Part shown: piece by piece, positions 10,680-22,700 of the stretch
Layout of the letters: each line of letters opens with the position of its first letter
How positions within the stretch are numbered: the stretch's first letter is position 1
Source of the DNA: Liolophura sinensis
Lineage: Eukaryota; Mollusca; Polyplacophora; Chitonida; Chitonidae
Reading direction: 5' to 3'
NCBI RefSeq assembly: GCF_032854445.1
Contig: NC_088297.1
Span: 13,563,039 to 13,627,038 of the forward strand
DNA: 64,000 nt
Made by a program: the position numbers and the translations under genes
Notes under the pieces: model-generated
What the model was told of the DNA's origin: nothing
What the model saw: only the letters and a program-made list of their open reading frames with translations
Databases searched by the model: none

Positions 10680-11320
10680 GAGCTACCACGACATGAGAAC
10701 TTCGTCGAATCCCGATAAGTACGTAAAACTGACCCCCCGATAAGTATCTACATAACCCAACCCCTGACATGTACGAATAACTGAACCCCGACAAGTACGC
10801 AAACCTGGACACCAGATAAAGTACGCAAAAATGGGCCCCGACAAGCACGCAAAAAATGGTCACCAACAAATATGTAAACGGGACTCCCGACAAGTTTATG
10901 TAATTATTTATTTGATTGGTGTTTTACGCCATACCCCGACAAGTAGTCACAACTGAGGCCCCCAACAATTAGGTGAAAGTGGGCCCCAACCAGTACATGG
11001 AAACTGGACCCGACAAGTACGTGGAAACTGGACCCGACAAGTACGTGGAAACTGGACCCGACAAGTACGTGGAAACTGTACCCAACAAGTACGTGGAAAC
11101 TGGAGCCGACAAGTTCGTGGACACTGGACCAGATAAGTACTTGGAAACTGGACCCAACAAGTACGTGGAAACTGGACAACAACAAGTATGTGGAAACTGG
11201 AACCGACAAGTATGTGAAAACTATACCCGACAAGTACGTACAAATCAGACCCGACAAGTACGCACACCGTGAACTCCCAACAACTTCTCACAAAATGGAC
11301 CAAGAGGAGTATACGCAAAA
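10680..11320 (+). repeat. 24-bp minisatellite encoding an octapeptide repeat
   Basis: Core units 'gtacgtggaaactggacccg' plus 'acaa' repeat about ten times at 10990-11190. More diverged units lie on both sides. The + frame at 10973-11272 reads as repeats of E-T-G-P-D-K-Y-V. A SINE A fragment interrupts the array near 10899-10937. No splice or start signal makes it a convincing gene. Confidence 0.85.
10899..10937 (-). mobile_element. 39-bp SINE family A fragment inside the minisatellite
   Basis: 'atttatttgattggtgtttt' followed by 'acgccatac' is the tail end of family A. The minisatellite resumes directly after it. Confidence 0.8.
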
Positions 11321-12008
11321 ACTCGACCGTCAACGAGTAACCAAAACCTGGACCTGGTCGAAAAGAACACAGCTGAGCACCGATGATTACAGGATTAGTG
11401 TTCAGATTTATTAATTACCCACCTCTGCCTATATTGTTGAATTGAGTTTAAAGAAATATTCAAAAAGGTACATTAATCTGAGTAATTTGACACTAACAAT
11501 CGGTTTCAAATGAAGTTGGTTTTATGCATTTTTTCCCGCAAACTCTCGGTAGTCTCGATTTACCACAAGTCCAAGCTTTAAAAGGTGTCAGATCTTCGCC
11601 ATCTTCTTCAGTGTTAAAAAAGCAACAAGGGCATATCAGTTTTCTTCTCGAAATGGTTTACTATTTTGAATACGGTTGTAAAAAGAGATCATCGAAGAAC
11701 CCTGAAGTTGATTTTTCCAGTTTCCAGACGATTTTGTCCCCTGGAAGGCGTGGAATTACAGAACAAGGCGGAAGGAGTTTGTACCCACTTAAAGCAACCA
11801 TATGTGCTCTCGCACATTGTACAGCTGAAAGCTTCTAGAGGAATACAGCTGAAGTGGAAAGAAATTACTATATGTGGGCCGTACTCGACTAAAACGTGAA
11901 GCTTAACTGATCTGGAAAATGATAGATGGCAAATCTTTAGACGCTAACACCGACGCCTTCATTGAACATGTTTTCATATTGTTTACGACTATATAGGCAT
12001 TGGCTATT
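11321..12008. other. Stretch without recognised gene
   Basis: A 104-codon + ORF at 11524-11838 has no recognisable domain and overlaps another frame. Not called. Confidence 0.4.
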
Positions 12009-12019
12009 CGGAATGCCGA

Positions 12020-12355
12020 GTGAGTGAGTGAGTGCTTGGGGTTTAACGTCGTACTCAACAATTTTTCAGTCATATGACGACGAAGGAATCATTAGGGTGC
12101 ATGCACGTGTAATGTGCCTCCTTGTTGCAGGACGGATTTCCACCGCTCTTTTATTTAGTGCTGCATCACTGAGACGACTTACCGAAGGCAAGTAAGCCGT
12201 CCCGCCCGAGCCATTATACTGATACGGGTCAACCAGTCGTTGCACTATCCCCTTCATGCTGAATGCCAAGCGAGGAAGTTACAACTTCCTCTTTTAAAGT
12301 CTTAGGTGTGACTCGACCAAGGATTGATCCTGGATCTACCGGTCCCGAAGCGGAC
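12020..12355 (-). mobile_element. SINE family B copy with 11-bp target duplication
   Basis: Runs from the (GAGT)n tail to the B-box region 'ctcgaccaaggattgatcc', so it is longer than the copy at 18-315. 'cggaatgccga' flanks it at 12009-12019 and 12356-12366. Confidence 0.9.
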
Positions 12356-12413
12356 CGGAATGCCGACAATAAGATACAGTTGTCATCGCATGTGTATATA
12401 TGTATGTATTTAG

Positions 12414-12647
12414 AATACCCAGGGGAATAGAATGACATTTATTGTGAAATGGACAGAAGTCCGTATTGCCAGTGCAGTTGAAAATACCTGGATAGAGATC
12501 AAAATCGGCATCTGAAAACTCAGGATCTGAAATCTGTCCAGAAATTTCAGTGTGACAGATCGGAACTTCAACTTCGTCTACTATGGGATCAAATTGATTC
12601 TGCAGTACATTTGCTTCTTCATGTAGAATCCATGTTGAAAATGACAT
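12414..12647 (-). CDS. Possible exon, unknown protein
   Basis: Starting at an ATG at 12645-12647, about 75 codons are open with mixed, non-repetitive composition (acidic; several Cys and Asp) before entering SINE B sequence. The peptide looks more protein-like than its surroundings. I see no clear splice donor, signal peptide or family motif. It could be a single exon of an unrecognised gene or a chance ORF. Confidence 0.25.
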
Positions 12648-13061
12648 CGTTTTCGTGTTTGTTTATTTACTGGTTTTAGGGCCACTTTCCTGGCGGATAT
12701 CGTGGCCCATCAAATCAGTGTTTTATTTATTTTTTTTTTTAACACATGAATATTTTAATATTGGTATACTAGACATCGTTTTCATCCAATGTCCCAATAT
12801 ATATATCCCAGCCAGCAATGGGTTGGCCAGCTATGACGTCACCCGCTGAGCTGCACCAGTGCGGCTGGCTGAAGATCGGCTAGGGCACTAAACCTATTGT
12901 TTTTGGTGGATATAACGTCATCATTACGTTTCTCGGAAAAGCTCCGGGTAATATACTGTATAAACAGGTTATAATCGTTATAACTAGGACCATTTGCAAA
13001 ATCTGGACACTGATCCTTTAAGAATAACTTGACCCCTGACTGACTTAAACCATATTTCTTA

Positions 13062-13445
13062 AAGCGCATGCGCCGCTATACATCACTGCCACTACCACAA
13101 GCTTGACCTATTTAGCCTGTGCGACGCACGTAGACTTATTTCGGCTTAACCTCGCCACATGTGCCCACGCGCGGAACTATTTAATCAACATTTATCAATA
13201 AAACTGTTTGAGGTTTTGGTTAGAATCGTGTTGTATAAACTTTTGATAAAGAGAATGCATGTGCATTAAGTATTTTAAGAAACAAAGGTTGAGCCAGTGT
13301 TTTCATGTTTCCTGACATCACTTCCTACCTCATTACTGTGGCACCAGAGACCTTGGCGTTGGTCAAGATGCATAAAATTTGCTAGTCGTTGCAGAGATGT
13401 TTTACAAATGAAGTGAACAGCGCATGCGCTGTAAGGATTATGACA
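13062..13445. mobile_element. MITE R3 copy 1, ends in 'agcgcatgcgc'
   Basis: Left end 'aaagcgcatgcgccgc' and right end 'agcgcatgcgctgtaagg' are inverted. The middle has 'gcgcggaactatttaatca' and 'agagaatgcatgtg', shared with copies at 14341-15105 and 58846-59165. Confidence 0.75.
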
Positions 13446-13596
13446 TGGCTGTATTGTAGGCATATGCCTGTGTGCTACACGAACATGTACATAGTAAGCC
13501 TATAAATGCATTTAGATCCGTATAGTACATAATGTTATTATTTCAGAAATCATTCCCTTATAGTGACGCTCGTCGTCGTAGGCAGTAAACGTCTTA

Positions 13597-13690
13597 TGCC
13601 AATGGCCTCGTGGTTAGTACTAGTGCTAGTGTTTCAAGTCCTATTGGACAAACCTGGTACCGGTTCGAACCCCGGCCTTCGATAGAAGAA
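13597..13690 (+). repeat. tRNA-like sequence (pol III promoter-like)
   Basis: 'tggcctcgtggttagtac' resembles an A box and 'ggttcgaacccc' is a good B box about 45 bp downstream. No tRNA cloverleaf with a plausible acceptor stem was found, so this is probably a SINE head of another family rather than a working tRNA gene. Confidence 0.45.
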
Positions 13691-14097
13691 TTTGTATCCG
13701 GCTTGCCGTGACTATTTATAGGTCCTTGATAACAATAACCAGACGACGCTGCCGTGTTTTTTTCTTCTTCTTTTTATGCGGCTGTAAGGAATATTTGATA
13801 TTTGATGTGGGATACCCTATTGTGGAATGGTCAAAATTCCACTTCCTTGTCTCGAAATTTAGACTTTTATGTGATGCGATGTGAGTGTATATCCCTCCTC
13901 AGATCTGAACTCTGTTTATTTCTTCCCAACTTAACTTTCAGAAATATATACTGTGGAAGTTATAAGCTGGGAACATGGTCGGCCGATCTCAGAGCTAATT
14001 CCTCCTGTATTTAAATGCAGTGTATGCGGTGGAGACAATAAATGATGAAAACAATGTATGTTTTATATCTGTCTAATTCTGTGCTGTCCTTACAGTC

Positions 14098-14300
14098 TAT
14101 CAATATTTCACTTATACTACGGCGGCCAGCGTTATGGTGGAAGGAAACACAGAAAACCACAACCATCCGCAGGCTGCAGACATTCCCACTTTCGGCCGGA
14201 GAGGAAGCCAACATGAGCTTGACTTGAACTCACAGCGACCTCATTGATGAGAGGCCCCAAGGTCATTGCATCGCGTTGGCAAGCTAACCACCTCGGCAAA
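14098..14300 (-). mobile_element. SINE family A, tail missing
   Basis: Starts in the 3' body ('caatatttcacttatac') and runs back to the head ('aagctaaccacctcggc'). The TAAA tail is absent. Confidence 0.85.
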
Positions 14301-14340
14301 GGAAATAATCCCTGCTGCTTTAAAAATTGTATGTTGTCAT

Positions 14341-15105
14341 ACTCCTTACAGCGCATGAGCTGCTCTCTGTCCTCGCTTTATGTCACTGCAACCAAGACAG
14401 GTTAGACCTGTGGAAGCTGTGTAACCCATGCAGGTTTGTTTAGACTTAGCCTCACTACCGGTGTCCTCGCGCGGAACTATTTTATCATCATTCATAAATA
14501 AAATTGTTTTAGGTGTTGATAAGAATGATATTCTACATCTTTTAGATAAAGAGAATGCGGGTGTTTAAAGTATTATTAGAAACAAATGTTGAAACAGCGA
14601 TTTTTTTTTGTATTCTGACATCACTTTCTGTCTCATCACCGTGACCTCGAAGCCGGGAGATCCCGAGATCAAACTCTGGTCGAGTCATATCAAAGATTTG
14701 AAAAATAGTATTTGCTTCTGCCTCGTCTGGTACTCAGCACTGGAAGGTTAGAGCAAGGAAAGATGACTGGTTGGCCAGGTGTCACTATAATGTGATTGTG
14801 TAGGGTATCATGGCTGGTGTCTTCGGCATGATACTTGAGTGACCGCAGCACTTTGGCGACATGGACTCGCCCTGTCACAAGAAGACATAATATATGTAGA
14901 CACATCTAATGACTCCTCGTCGTCATATGATTGAAAAATTGTTATGTACGACGTTAAATCGTAAGTATACATACACATATTCATCAACCGTGACTCCAGT
15001 GAGATCGGCGTTATTCAAAATTTGCGCACAAAATTTGCTATCGTGTTGGTAGTGATGGAAAGCGAAAGTAAAGAGAGCGGCGCATGCGCTGTAAAGAGAT
15101 TTTTC
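14341..15105. mobile_element. MITE R3 copy 2, split by a SINE C insertion
   Basis: Left end 'cttacagcgcatgagctgct' and right end 'ggcgcatgcgctgtaaag' are inverted over about 40 bp ('tcactgcaacca' against 'ttggtagtga'). The inner sequence matches copy 1 until about 14640, where a family C SINE begins, and resumes near 14990. Confidence 0.75.
14645..14965 (+). mobile_element. SINE family C nested in MITE R3
   Basis: Carries 'cctcgaagccgggagatccc', the diagnostic middle 'ggtgtcttcggcatgatac', and ends with the inverse of the shared B/C tail ('cgtcatatgattgaaaaatt'). Confidence 0.85.
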
Positions 15106-15262
15106 ACTAACGTTGATTCTTGCTGAATGAAATGGAATATGTTTTTCTTTTCTATCTTGGCTACGCGCACGAAAAGAAAGAATTTTCTTTTCACGTCCAC
15201 CAGAAAGAACAAAACAAACACGAAAGCAGTTAGGATGATTTGTAACGATTTCCTTTAACACA

Positions 15263-15268
15263 TTTATT
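15263..15268 (-). promoter_or_regulatory. Candidate polyadenylation signal of the T-box gene
   Basis: AATAAA on the minus strand, about 600 bp beyond the last T-brain-like coding sequence. It is the nearest clear hexamer I noticed. Position alone supports it. Confidence 0.3.
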
Positions 15269-15880
15269 ATACAAATTTGACTATATACAGTCCAGTATAA
15301 TTTTTCAATATAAATATATACATATCCACAATATATACATACATACAAACATACATACATGATGTCATCATAAGACGTAGACAATACAGGTTGGCGAAAT
15401 TTCCTAGCCATAACGTCTGAACATAGCACATTCAAATAATAAAAAAAGGAAAAAGTTTGTCCCCTACAGTGTCTAACAGATGATAAATGATTAAGCTGAG
15501 GGAAAATGTTTCAAATTAAGTCATATGCAAAGTTTCTTTGATTGTTAATGGAAACTAAATATCTGTCCGATTGTTTGGCGGAATAACTGATCATACCTGT
15601 GCTGCACAAGACATTGATGAAGTACAAGTAATGCCATGAAACAGTAGAGCGTTTTGACAATTACTCTTACTGCTGATTTTGCGCTCAAGCGATTCTAAAG
15701 TTTAAACAAATGTTCAAATGAACTATAAATGTTCCCCTATATTATTTGCGTATAGCAGCATGTTTTTGGCTCATGTCCAAAAAAAATCATTTCAGCATCC
15801 GATTTCAACATTTAGTAATATTGTTGAAATTAATATTAAGAATATTAGCAATGCGGCAATAGGGCCCTTTTAAAATGTTT

Positions 15881-16667
15881 TTAGGGACTCAGAATTGAAT
15901 AAGTTAAACAAGATAAAGCGTCTCTATAGCGCCATACAGCATTCAGTATGCGTTTTGCGTTGGTATTGTTCTGTACATTAGAACAGTACATAGGAAGGCT
16001 GCTTTCTGATGTGTACGGGACTGAACTGTACGACGTCTGATTATACGTTGTCGTATCCGACGGCATCCCTATTCCGTAGGAAGAGTAGCCACTACCCATC
16101 ATGCCTTGCGCATTAGTATTTCCGTAATTCTCATAATATGTGGGCATCTGGGGAACCAGGTTTGTTCGATTCCAAATCGTCCAGACGTCGTTTCTTGGCC
16201 GGCTGTTCGTGTGAATAACACCTCTCGTCGTAATCTCGCCCCTGACGAGAAATTTGCTGAATCCAGTGGACGTCAACATTCGGCGGCATCTCGCCAATAT
16301 TATCATCTCCGTAACCATGTCCGCTGATTTCTGCCTCATTGCCCGAACCCTTCGCTGCCATCACTTTCTGCGGACCAGTCTCACACTTCGGCTGTATCCG
16401 GCATTTCCGGAGAGACGGGCTTATACCGAGAACCATAATCCGGCATGGCCTTGTCCATGTAACCATTTGGCTCGTACATTGCTCCGCTTTATGGTAGAAG
16501 GCTTGATTTCCAAATGTCCGTTTTGATTAGCCGTCCGGGATACCAACATCGTTGCTTCTGTTGTACTGAAGAAATCCGGAAGTTTGCGGCATTCCGTATG
16601 GCCTGAACTGTTGTTTGTGCATGTCCATGTGGGGGTGGGTCATGTTGTTGGCGTTAAGTCCCACGGG
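15881..16667 (-). pseudogene. Frame-broken C-terminal coding region of the T-brain gene
   Basis: After the TAA at 16668-16670 the same frame stays open to 16527, with Met, His and Gln-rich sequence. Coding-like sequence then moves to other frames. One frame covers about 16510, the next 16479-16385, the next 16385-16150 (holding W-I-Q-Q-I-S-R and a basic K-K-R-R-L near 16190), and the last about 16160-15881 (rich in Tyr, Ser and Gly). Each of the four changes is in the same direction and would fit one extra base in a GG, AA, G/T or CC context. The region corresponds to the variable C-terminal (activation) part of T-brain/Eomes proteins. Either the assembly has indel errors or this exon is decaying. 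Confidence 0.65.
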
Positions 16668-16719
16668 TTACATAGTGTTCATCTGTGGGTACATCATGTC
16701 ACTAGGCATGCCTTCAGAC
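16668..16719 (-). CDS. tbr: T-brain exon 6, stops early
   Basis: The acceptor TTTCAG at 16720 joins phase 2 and gives 16 further residues (S-E-G-M-P-S-D and onward) before an in-frame TAA at 16668-16670. T-brain proteins normally continue for a long C-terminal region, which is seen downstream. Confidence 0.7.
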
Positions 16720-19700
16720 CTGAAATATACAAATCAAACATCGAATAATACAGTGTCATATAAATAAATGAATAAATAAATAAATGTGGTGGGGGTAAGT
16801 TTAATGTGTGAAGGAGACCCTAAAGCCCGGCCCAAACCCGATCTTTGGCAAGCTAGTGGCAAACTTTCCAACATGTGACGTACAGATGTGCACACCGTAT
16901 TCGTGGAGGACAAATAATCTTCAGCAAACATCACATTTTACAAACGGCCACCGCTTACTCTCATTGCCCCATAAGCATTTAGAATGTGTGAATCTTGAAA
17001 TTCCCTGTACAAGGCAGGGTTTGAACTCGCGCATCGTATGTCCCAGCTACTGGAAGACATAACACCCTGAGATAAATGACGATGTCATTTAATATAGACA
17101 GTCACCGATTCCAGAGGGTATACAGTCGCTGATTCCAGAGGATATACAGTCACTGATTCCAGAGGATATACAGTCACTGATTCCAGAGGATATACAGTCG
17201 CTGATTCCAGAGGATATACAGTCACTGATTCCAGAGGATATACAGTCACTGATTCCAGAGGATATACAATCGCTGATTCCAGAAGATATTTCTGAAGCGC
17301 AACGATGAGGAATGTGATCGTAAAACCTACCTGTCGTAGCTGTCACGAAAACCTTTAGCGAACGGGTTATGGTCGATTTTCAACTGGGTGATCTAAAATA
17401 AAGTAAAAATATCGTAATGAAGCAAAGCGGTTATAAGTCAAGAACAACAACAGGATGTGGATGTGTCACCCATATACAGAAACTAGCTCTGAAGCTTGGA
17501 AGCGTATTGTTGAAAAATCCTGGGATTGATTCCACAAAGCCAGTTTTGACTTTAGTTAAAATTTGAAACATGATTTTAGAGCTTATTTCCAAGCCTAGTA
17601 AATTAAAATTTTAACCACCACACAACAGTATTATATCAAGACGACTTTGTGAAAATGTCAACTTCATAAAACAGAAACTAAGCATTATGACTACGTTTTA
17701 AATTTTGACATTTTTGAAATGTGAAACTGACTCCAGAACTTAAATGGATAATACATGTAATATTGCCAATATTGCTAGTTACAACCGATGGAGAAGTACG
17801 AGATTACTCACGTCTGTGTTCTGATAGGCTGTCACGGCGATGAACTGGGTCTCGGGAAAGCTATGAGTCTGCAGATTTTTCTGGTCGCCTGGAGAGCTCG
17901 TGCCGACTTCGATCACGTGAATTCGAGGCTGGTATTTGTGCATCGAGTGTAAAACGATCTGAAATATTAACAATGTAAAAAGTGTAAGTAAACAATTTAA
18001 AATATTTAAGACACAATCATAGCTATGTACAGTCTTCTTGTTTTAAAGAATTAAGCACTTTTTTCCCCAATAAAAACACATAGTCTATCATTGATTTGTG
18101 TAATTACATGATAATATAGTTGAAAGTGTTGTATTCTATAATATAATTACATTATAGATTTTTGATTTGCACGTTCTCTTTACACATCAAAAAAAACCCT
18201 TTAATTTGAATACTAAAAAACAGGAATAAATAAAAAAGAAAACAAAATAAATAACTTACATGTCCTTGATCATTGTTTTTGTTGTTTGTCAATTTTAGTT
18301 TCCCAAAAACAATGTCTTGTTTCATCCAGTGTGCTCCGGTGTTCGGAGAATCAGGGTGTAGATAAACTCTGCCAGCTACAAAGAAAGAGAAAGGAACTTG
18401 ATGTTGTATTACACATACGGAGAAAATAAAATGTCTTTATATATTTTCTCTACTTTCTCCCACATACAAATGTATAAGGAAATGAAGGTGTATTTATAGC
18501 CCTGGTGTCATGAATGGCAAAAATATAGCGGAATTTGATAAGAATAATTAAAATAACATGTATTTTAATACACGGCACGTTCTTAATGACGTCATTTGAT
18601 ATAATTTCTGATGTCAAGACTAGGGAAATTGAGCAGAAAGCATTATCAGTCATGTCATTTGTGATTGATTGTGGACGTATGTCAATCACGAATAATTAAG
18701 GATGGGATCTTTTTTGACTTCACTCTGTAAGAATTTTGAATCGTTTATCACAAATTGCAATTTATTCCCAAACAAGTGGCCAGCGTGGCTGCCATAGTAG
18801 AAGGTATACAAGTGGTGCCAATTGGGTGGAAAATGCGTATTCGACATCGCGATTGCCCCACCTTTGCATTTTCCCCTCTAGAGTGCATAATGTTTTTGGG
18901 TGAGGGAATTTAGCATGAGTGTTACAAACAAGGTAATTGACGCAAATCTCTGTGGGCTTTAGTAAATATTATGCCAAGGAACAATAAGATCTCAGCGGCA
19001 AGGGGTCTTGTGGGACTCTAACCCCTGCTAGGGTTCCATGTACCAGTCATCTTAATCTGTACATGTAGCCTTTGTGCGTCAAAGTGGCAGTTTAGAAATT
19101 TGTGAAAAACTCAAGTGTGTAATTACTGTTTGATGAATAGAAAACAGCATGTGGGGTGACCGAGTCGAGAAAAGGGGATCTGGACTGGCATTTAGAGGTC
19201 AAGGGAGATACATGTGATAGAATGCGTTTTACAGAAGGCCTAAACTCGATAACAACGAAAGAATAACAAAATATTTAATTCTGAAGTAAGTTATTGATTA
19301 GCATTAACATAGAATTCTGTAAAAAGAAAAAAAAACTCTTTAAATTTTTTCGAAATTTAAATTTCTCGTGCAAAAAATAGATAAATGGAATTTAGAATTG
19401 ATGTCAGAGTGCTAAGCTTAATATGTCACATTTACCAAAATCCGTACAATGATCCACGTGCGTTTATAATGACAGAACCTGCAGGTGCCCGGATACATAT
19501 GGTGGATCAATCAACACATTAGCCAACAGTTTGCTTTGTCCGTGATAATATTTTCATCGCCTACTAAGCGAGAAGCTCCGGGGAGCAGACAGAAAGATAA
19601 TGCTTAGAGAGGTGCTAATGAGTCTGTAAGAGACGGTAGATAACGACTGATCATCGCTAAACGAGCGAGCGCTCAGGTATCCCTGCACACCTGCCTAGCT

Positions 19701-22700
19701 ACCTGTTGACCGACGGCTCGATTGTACGCCGACAAAGACTAATTACAGGTACTGATTGAGCAGGAAGGGTCTGCAGCAGGATAACAGCGTGGAAAACGAG
19801 ACGGTGGACTGTGCATCCCCATTCCGTTATTTATGTTATATAGTAGCGAGCTGAGATGTGCACCTTGCGGTCTGCCTAAGCTATTGCATAATCGTTAGGA
19901 TGTATAGGAAAATGATAGCGGGCTTTAACGGTCAGAAAGCACTGATGCTTCATTTGCCTCTCATCTTTTGATCTACCGAAATTTACAGCTGTCCCCACAA
20001 ATCAGCCTTATGGCAATAATAAAACGGCAATCATTGCAAGTGTGTAATTACTTTATTACGCCCACATAAGAGTGTATTTTAAAGACTATTTGATCGATTG
20101 TTACGATTAAATAGTAACTGGGGCACACCGAAATGGGACACTAAATGTTTAGTGAAAGAGAATACGACACATTAAATACAAATTAAAAGATAGCTCTGAT
20201 GTCAGCAGCAGAGTTAAACAATTAGTTTGACTTTTAGGTTTTAATGACTACTTGCAAAAATATATATGTTGTAAAAGTGCAAAATAATACCGAAACTTTT
20301 TCTTTCACCATTCACCCTGATTTCAGGTATTAAATGTATCTTTAAATGATCACCTATTGCTATTCATGGAATGGCCAAAGAGAGAAAGATGGCTAAACTG
20401 TGGGTTTAAATGCCTTTTATCACATTCCCGTTTTCCAGCGGTGAATGATTTGTGTTATAAGTGTATTAGTATTTTCGTCACCCGTGAGCCCCATAATTTC
20501 CATCAAATAAATATTTTGAATGAGTATATATTCTAACTGAAAACAAATGAAACCTCTAAAACACGGATAAATCGATATATGTTCAATAATATAATTAGAT
20601 CAAAGTGAAACTTTCTTCTACGGATAAATTTACCGCCTTCATTTTCGTTCAAATTCCGCGATAACAAACATCAAATAAGTGAACAAATAATAAAATAAAC
20701 GTGCACTCACTTCGAGGGAGTTGTTCAGCTTGTCCACATGGGACCCATTTGCCACCCTGGAATTTCCAGTGGTTAGGATCTGCCAGAACCATGTCAACAA
20801 ATACATTATACTGCTTCTGGGGGTTTAGTCCACTGAGACTGAACTGCAGAGTGGGAAACATTCGCCTGGAAAACATGAAAAATGTAGAAAATTTGGAAAA
20901 CAGTGCAACACAATGACCAATACCAACAGGCGAAAAAATGTACATGTAAATATTTAAAAAAAAAAACAACAAACATTTTATTTACCCACGAGAACGCATA
21001 ATCAGTAAATAAATTATTCCGCGCTTAGAATTTATTATTTACAACATTGTGTTTTTATATTTTCTGCCGCGGAAAATCATTTCTGATTTCGCATATAGTT
21101 CTGGATTCCTAAGAGAAGTCATTTTTCATATTTGTTTTATGCTATTTTCCATTTCCTGGGTTTGCCATTGTTTACGGTTGAAAAAGCCTGAAGAAAAAAA
21201 AATGCCAGTTTTAAAATACACAGTTATTGCTGGAAATAAATACGGTGAATATTTTCTCGTTTCTTTCCGATGTCTTTTTTATTATAGGATGTTTTCCTGG
21301 GTATTTCTTGCGTATACAAATAAGCGATAATGTACAAATGCGACAACAAGCCATTTGTTTTAATGTTACTTAGTGTTTATGTAAGTTTCTTGGTATTCGT
21401 ATTCATTGGTATTTCTTATCTTCTTAATCTGTTTTTCACCACGTCAGTCATTATTTCCCTGAAAATATTTTAGATTCAAAATATAAAAAAAAATTTTCTG
21501 AAACGCAAACATATTTCTCTCTTGAACTTACCGCCTCAGTCATAATGTTTACTTATACCATTATCAAGTACAGGTGTTAAAATATCGTTAAAACTTAAAC
21601 AGTGTTAACCAATGCTTAAATACGTGTGTTGTCAAATCAAATACATCTAAATCGGATTGAATACCATTAAAACCGCCAGTTGTTTATAGTGAAAACTTAA
21701 ATCAAATGTTATGGTAATTGCTCAGAAGTCCAGTACTGATCTTGTTCCCCGCAAAACTGGGGTTAAATGTATATTGTGAAACAAGACACGGAATGATAAT
21801 TTCTACATATTAGAACTCATACTTAGACTTCAAAGTGGTTTAGAAACTAGACAAACCAAACATTTCTTAGGAAAATATCGACATTAAAAGTTAGCGAGAA
21901 GGTGAAATTCCACTTAAACCAAGTATATTTTAGTACATAAGTAGATTTCAAAGGCACACAGATTATTATTTTTTTCACGTACTTTCAGTTCGGCTTTTGT
22001 AAGTAATAATGTTTAGTTAATATAAGTCTGGTGCAATAATTTGTTTGCAACAATGCTAGGTCGGGTAATACAACATTTAGCATTCGGAGTACCAATGTAA
22101 ATCTCTTGACACACGGAACAAAAGCAAATGAATTTTGCCTTGGTTGATAAACGGCGTCCTCATGTGTATGCTTAAGAACAATGCTTCGGATTTTAACATT
22201 TAATATTAGATATAACCTGTGATTATAACTTCAGAATTTGTAACTCACCTTCCTTGCTTTGTAATGATCATTTCTGTCGTATGTGCGTGAAATTTAACCC
22301 AAAGTTGGCGGTTGCAAAGAAAGACGCAGGCTCCGCTATTTTGATACTGACGGCCTTCGCTGTTCCGGGCTACGGGGGCCTGGTGCTGCTGAGGAATTGC
22401 TGCTGCAGGTGGGGCTGAGTAATATCCCATCCCTTCTTCCGGGTACCCCTGGGGCTGATAATAGTGACTGGCTGCAGACGATACCGGTACAGAGTTAGTT
22501 GACTTGTATTCGATCTTTACTGCCGCTGGGCCGTATTCAAGAGTCGTATAAGATGGCGGTGAGGAATGCCTCTCCAAGACGGGAGCGGCGCTATTGACCT
22601 GGGGTGGAGACGGATAACTGTACTGTGGGTAACCGTTCTGATGCTGGGGAGGTGGGGCAGAGTAAGTGGAATCCTGGGGTATCCCGTAGGAGTCGATGGT

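Noticed and set aside
11524-11899. 104-codon + ORF after the minisatellite
   Set aside because: No domain, and an overlapping frame is equally open; no splice sites of note.
13597-13690. Functional tRNA gene
   Set aside because: Box A and B-like motifs are present but no complete cloverleaf or acceptor stem could be drawn; a SINE head is more likely.
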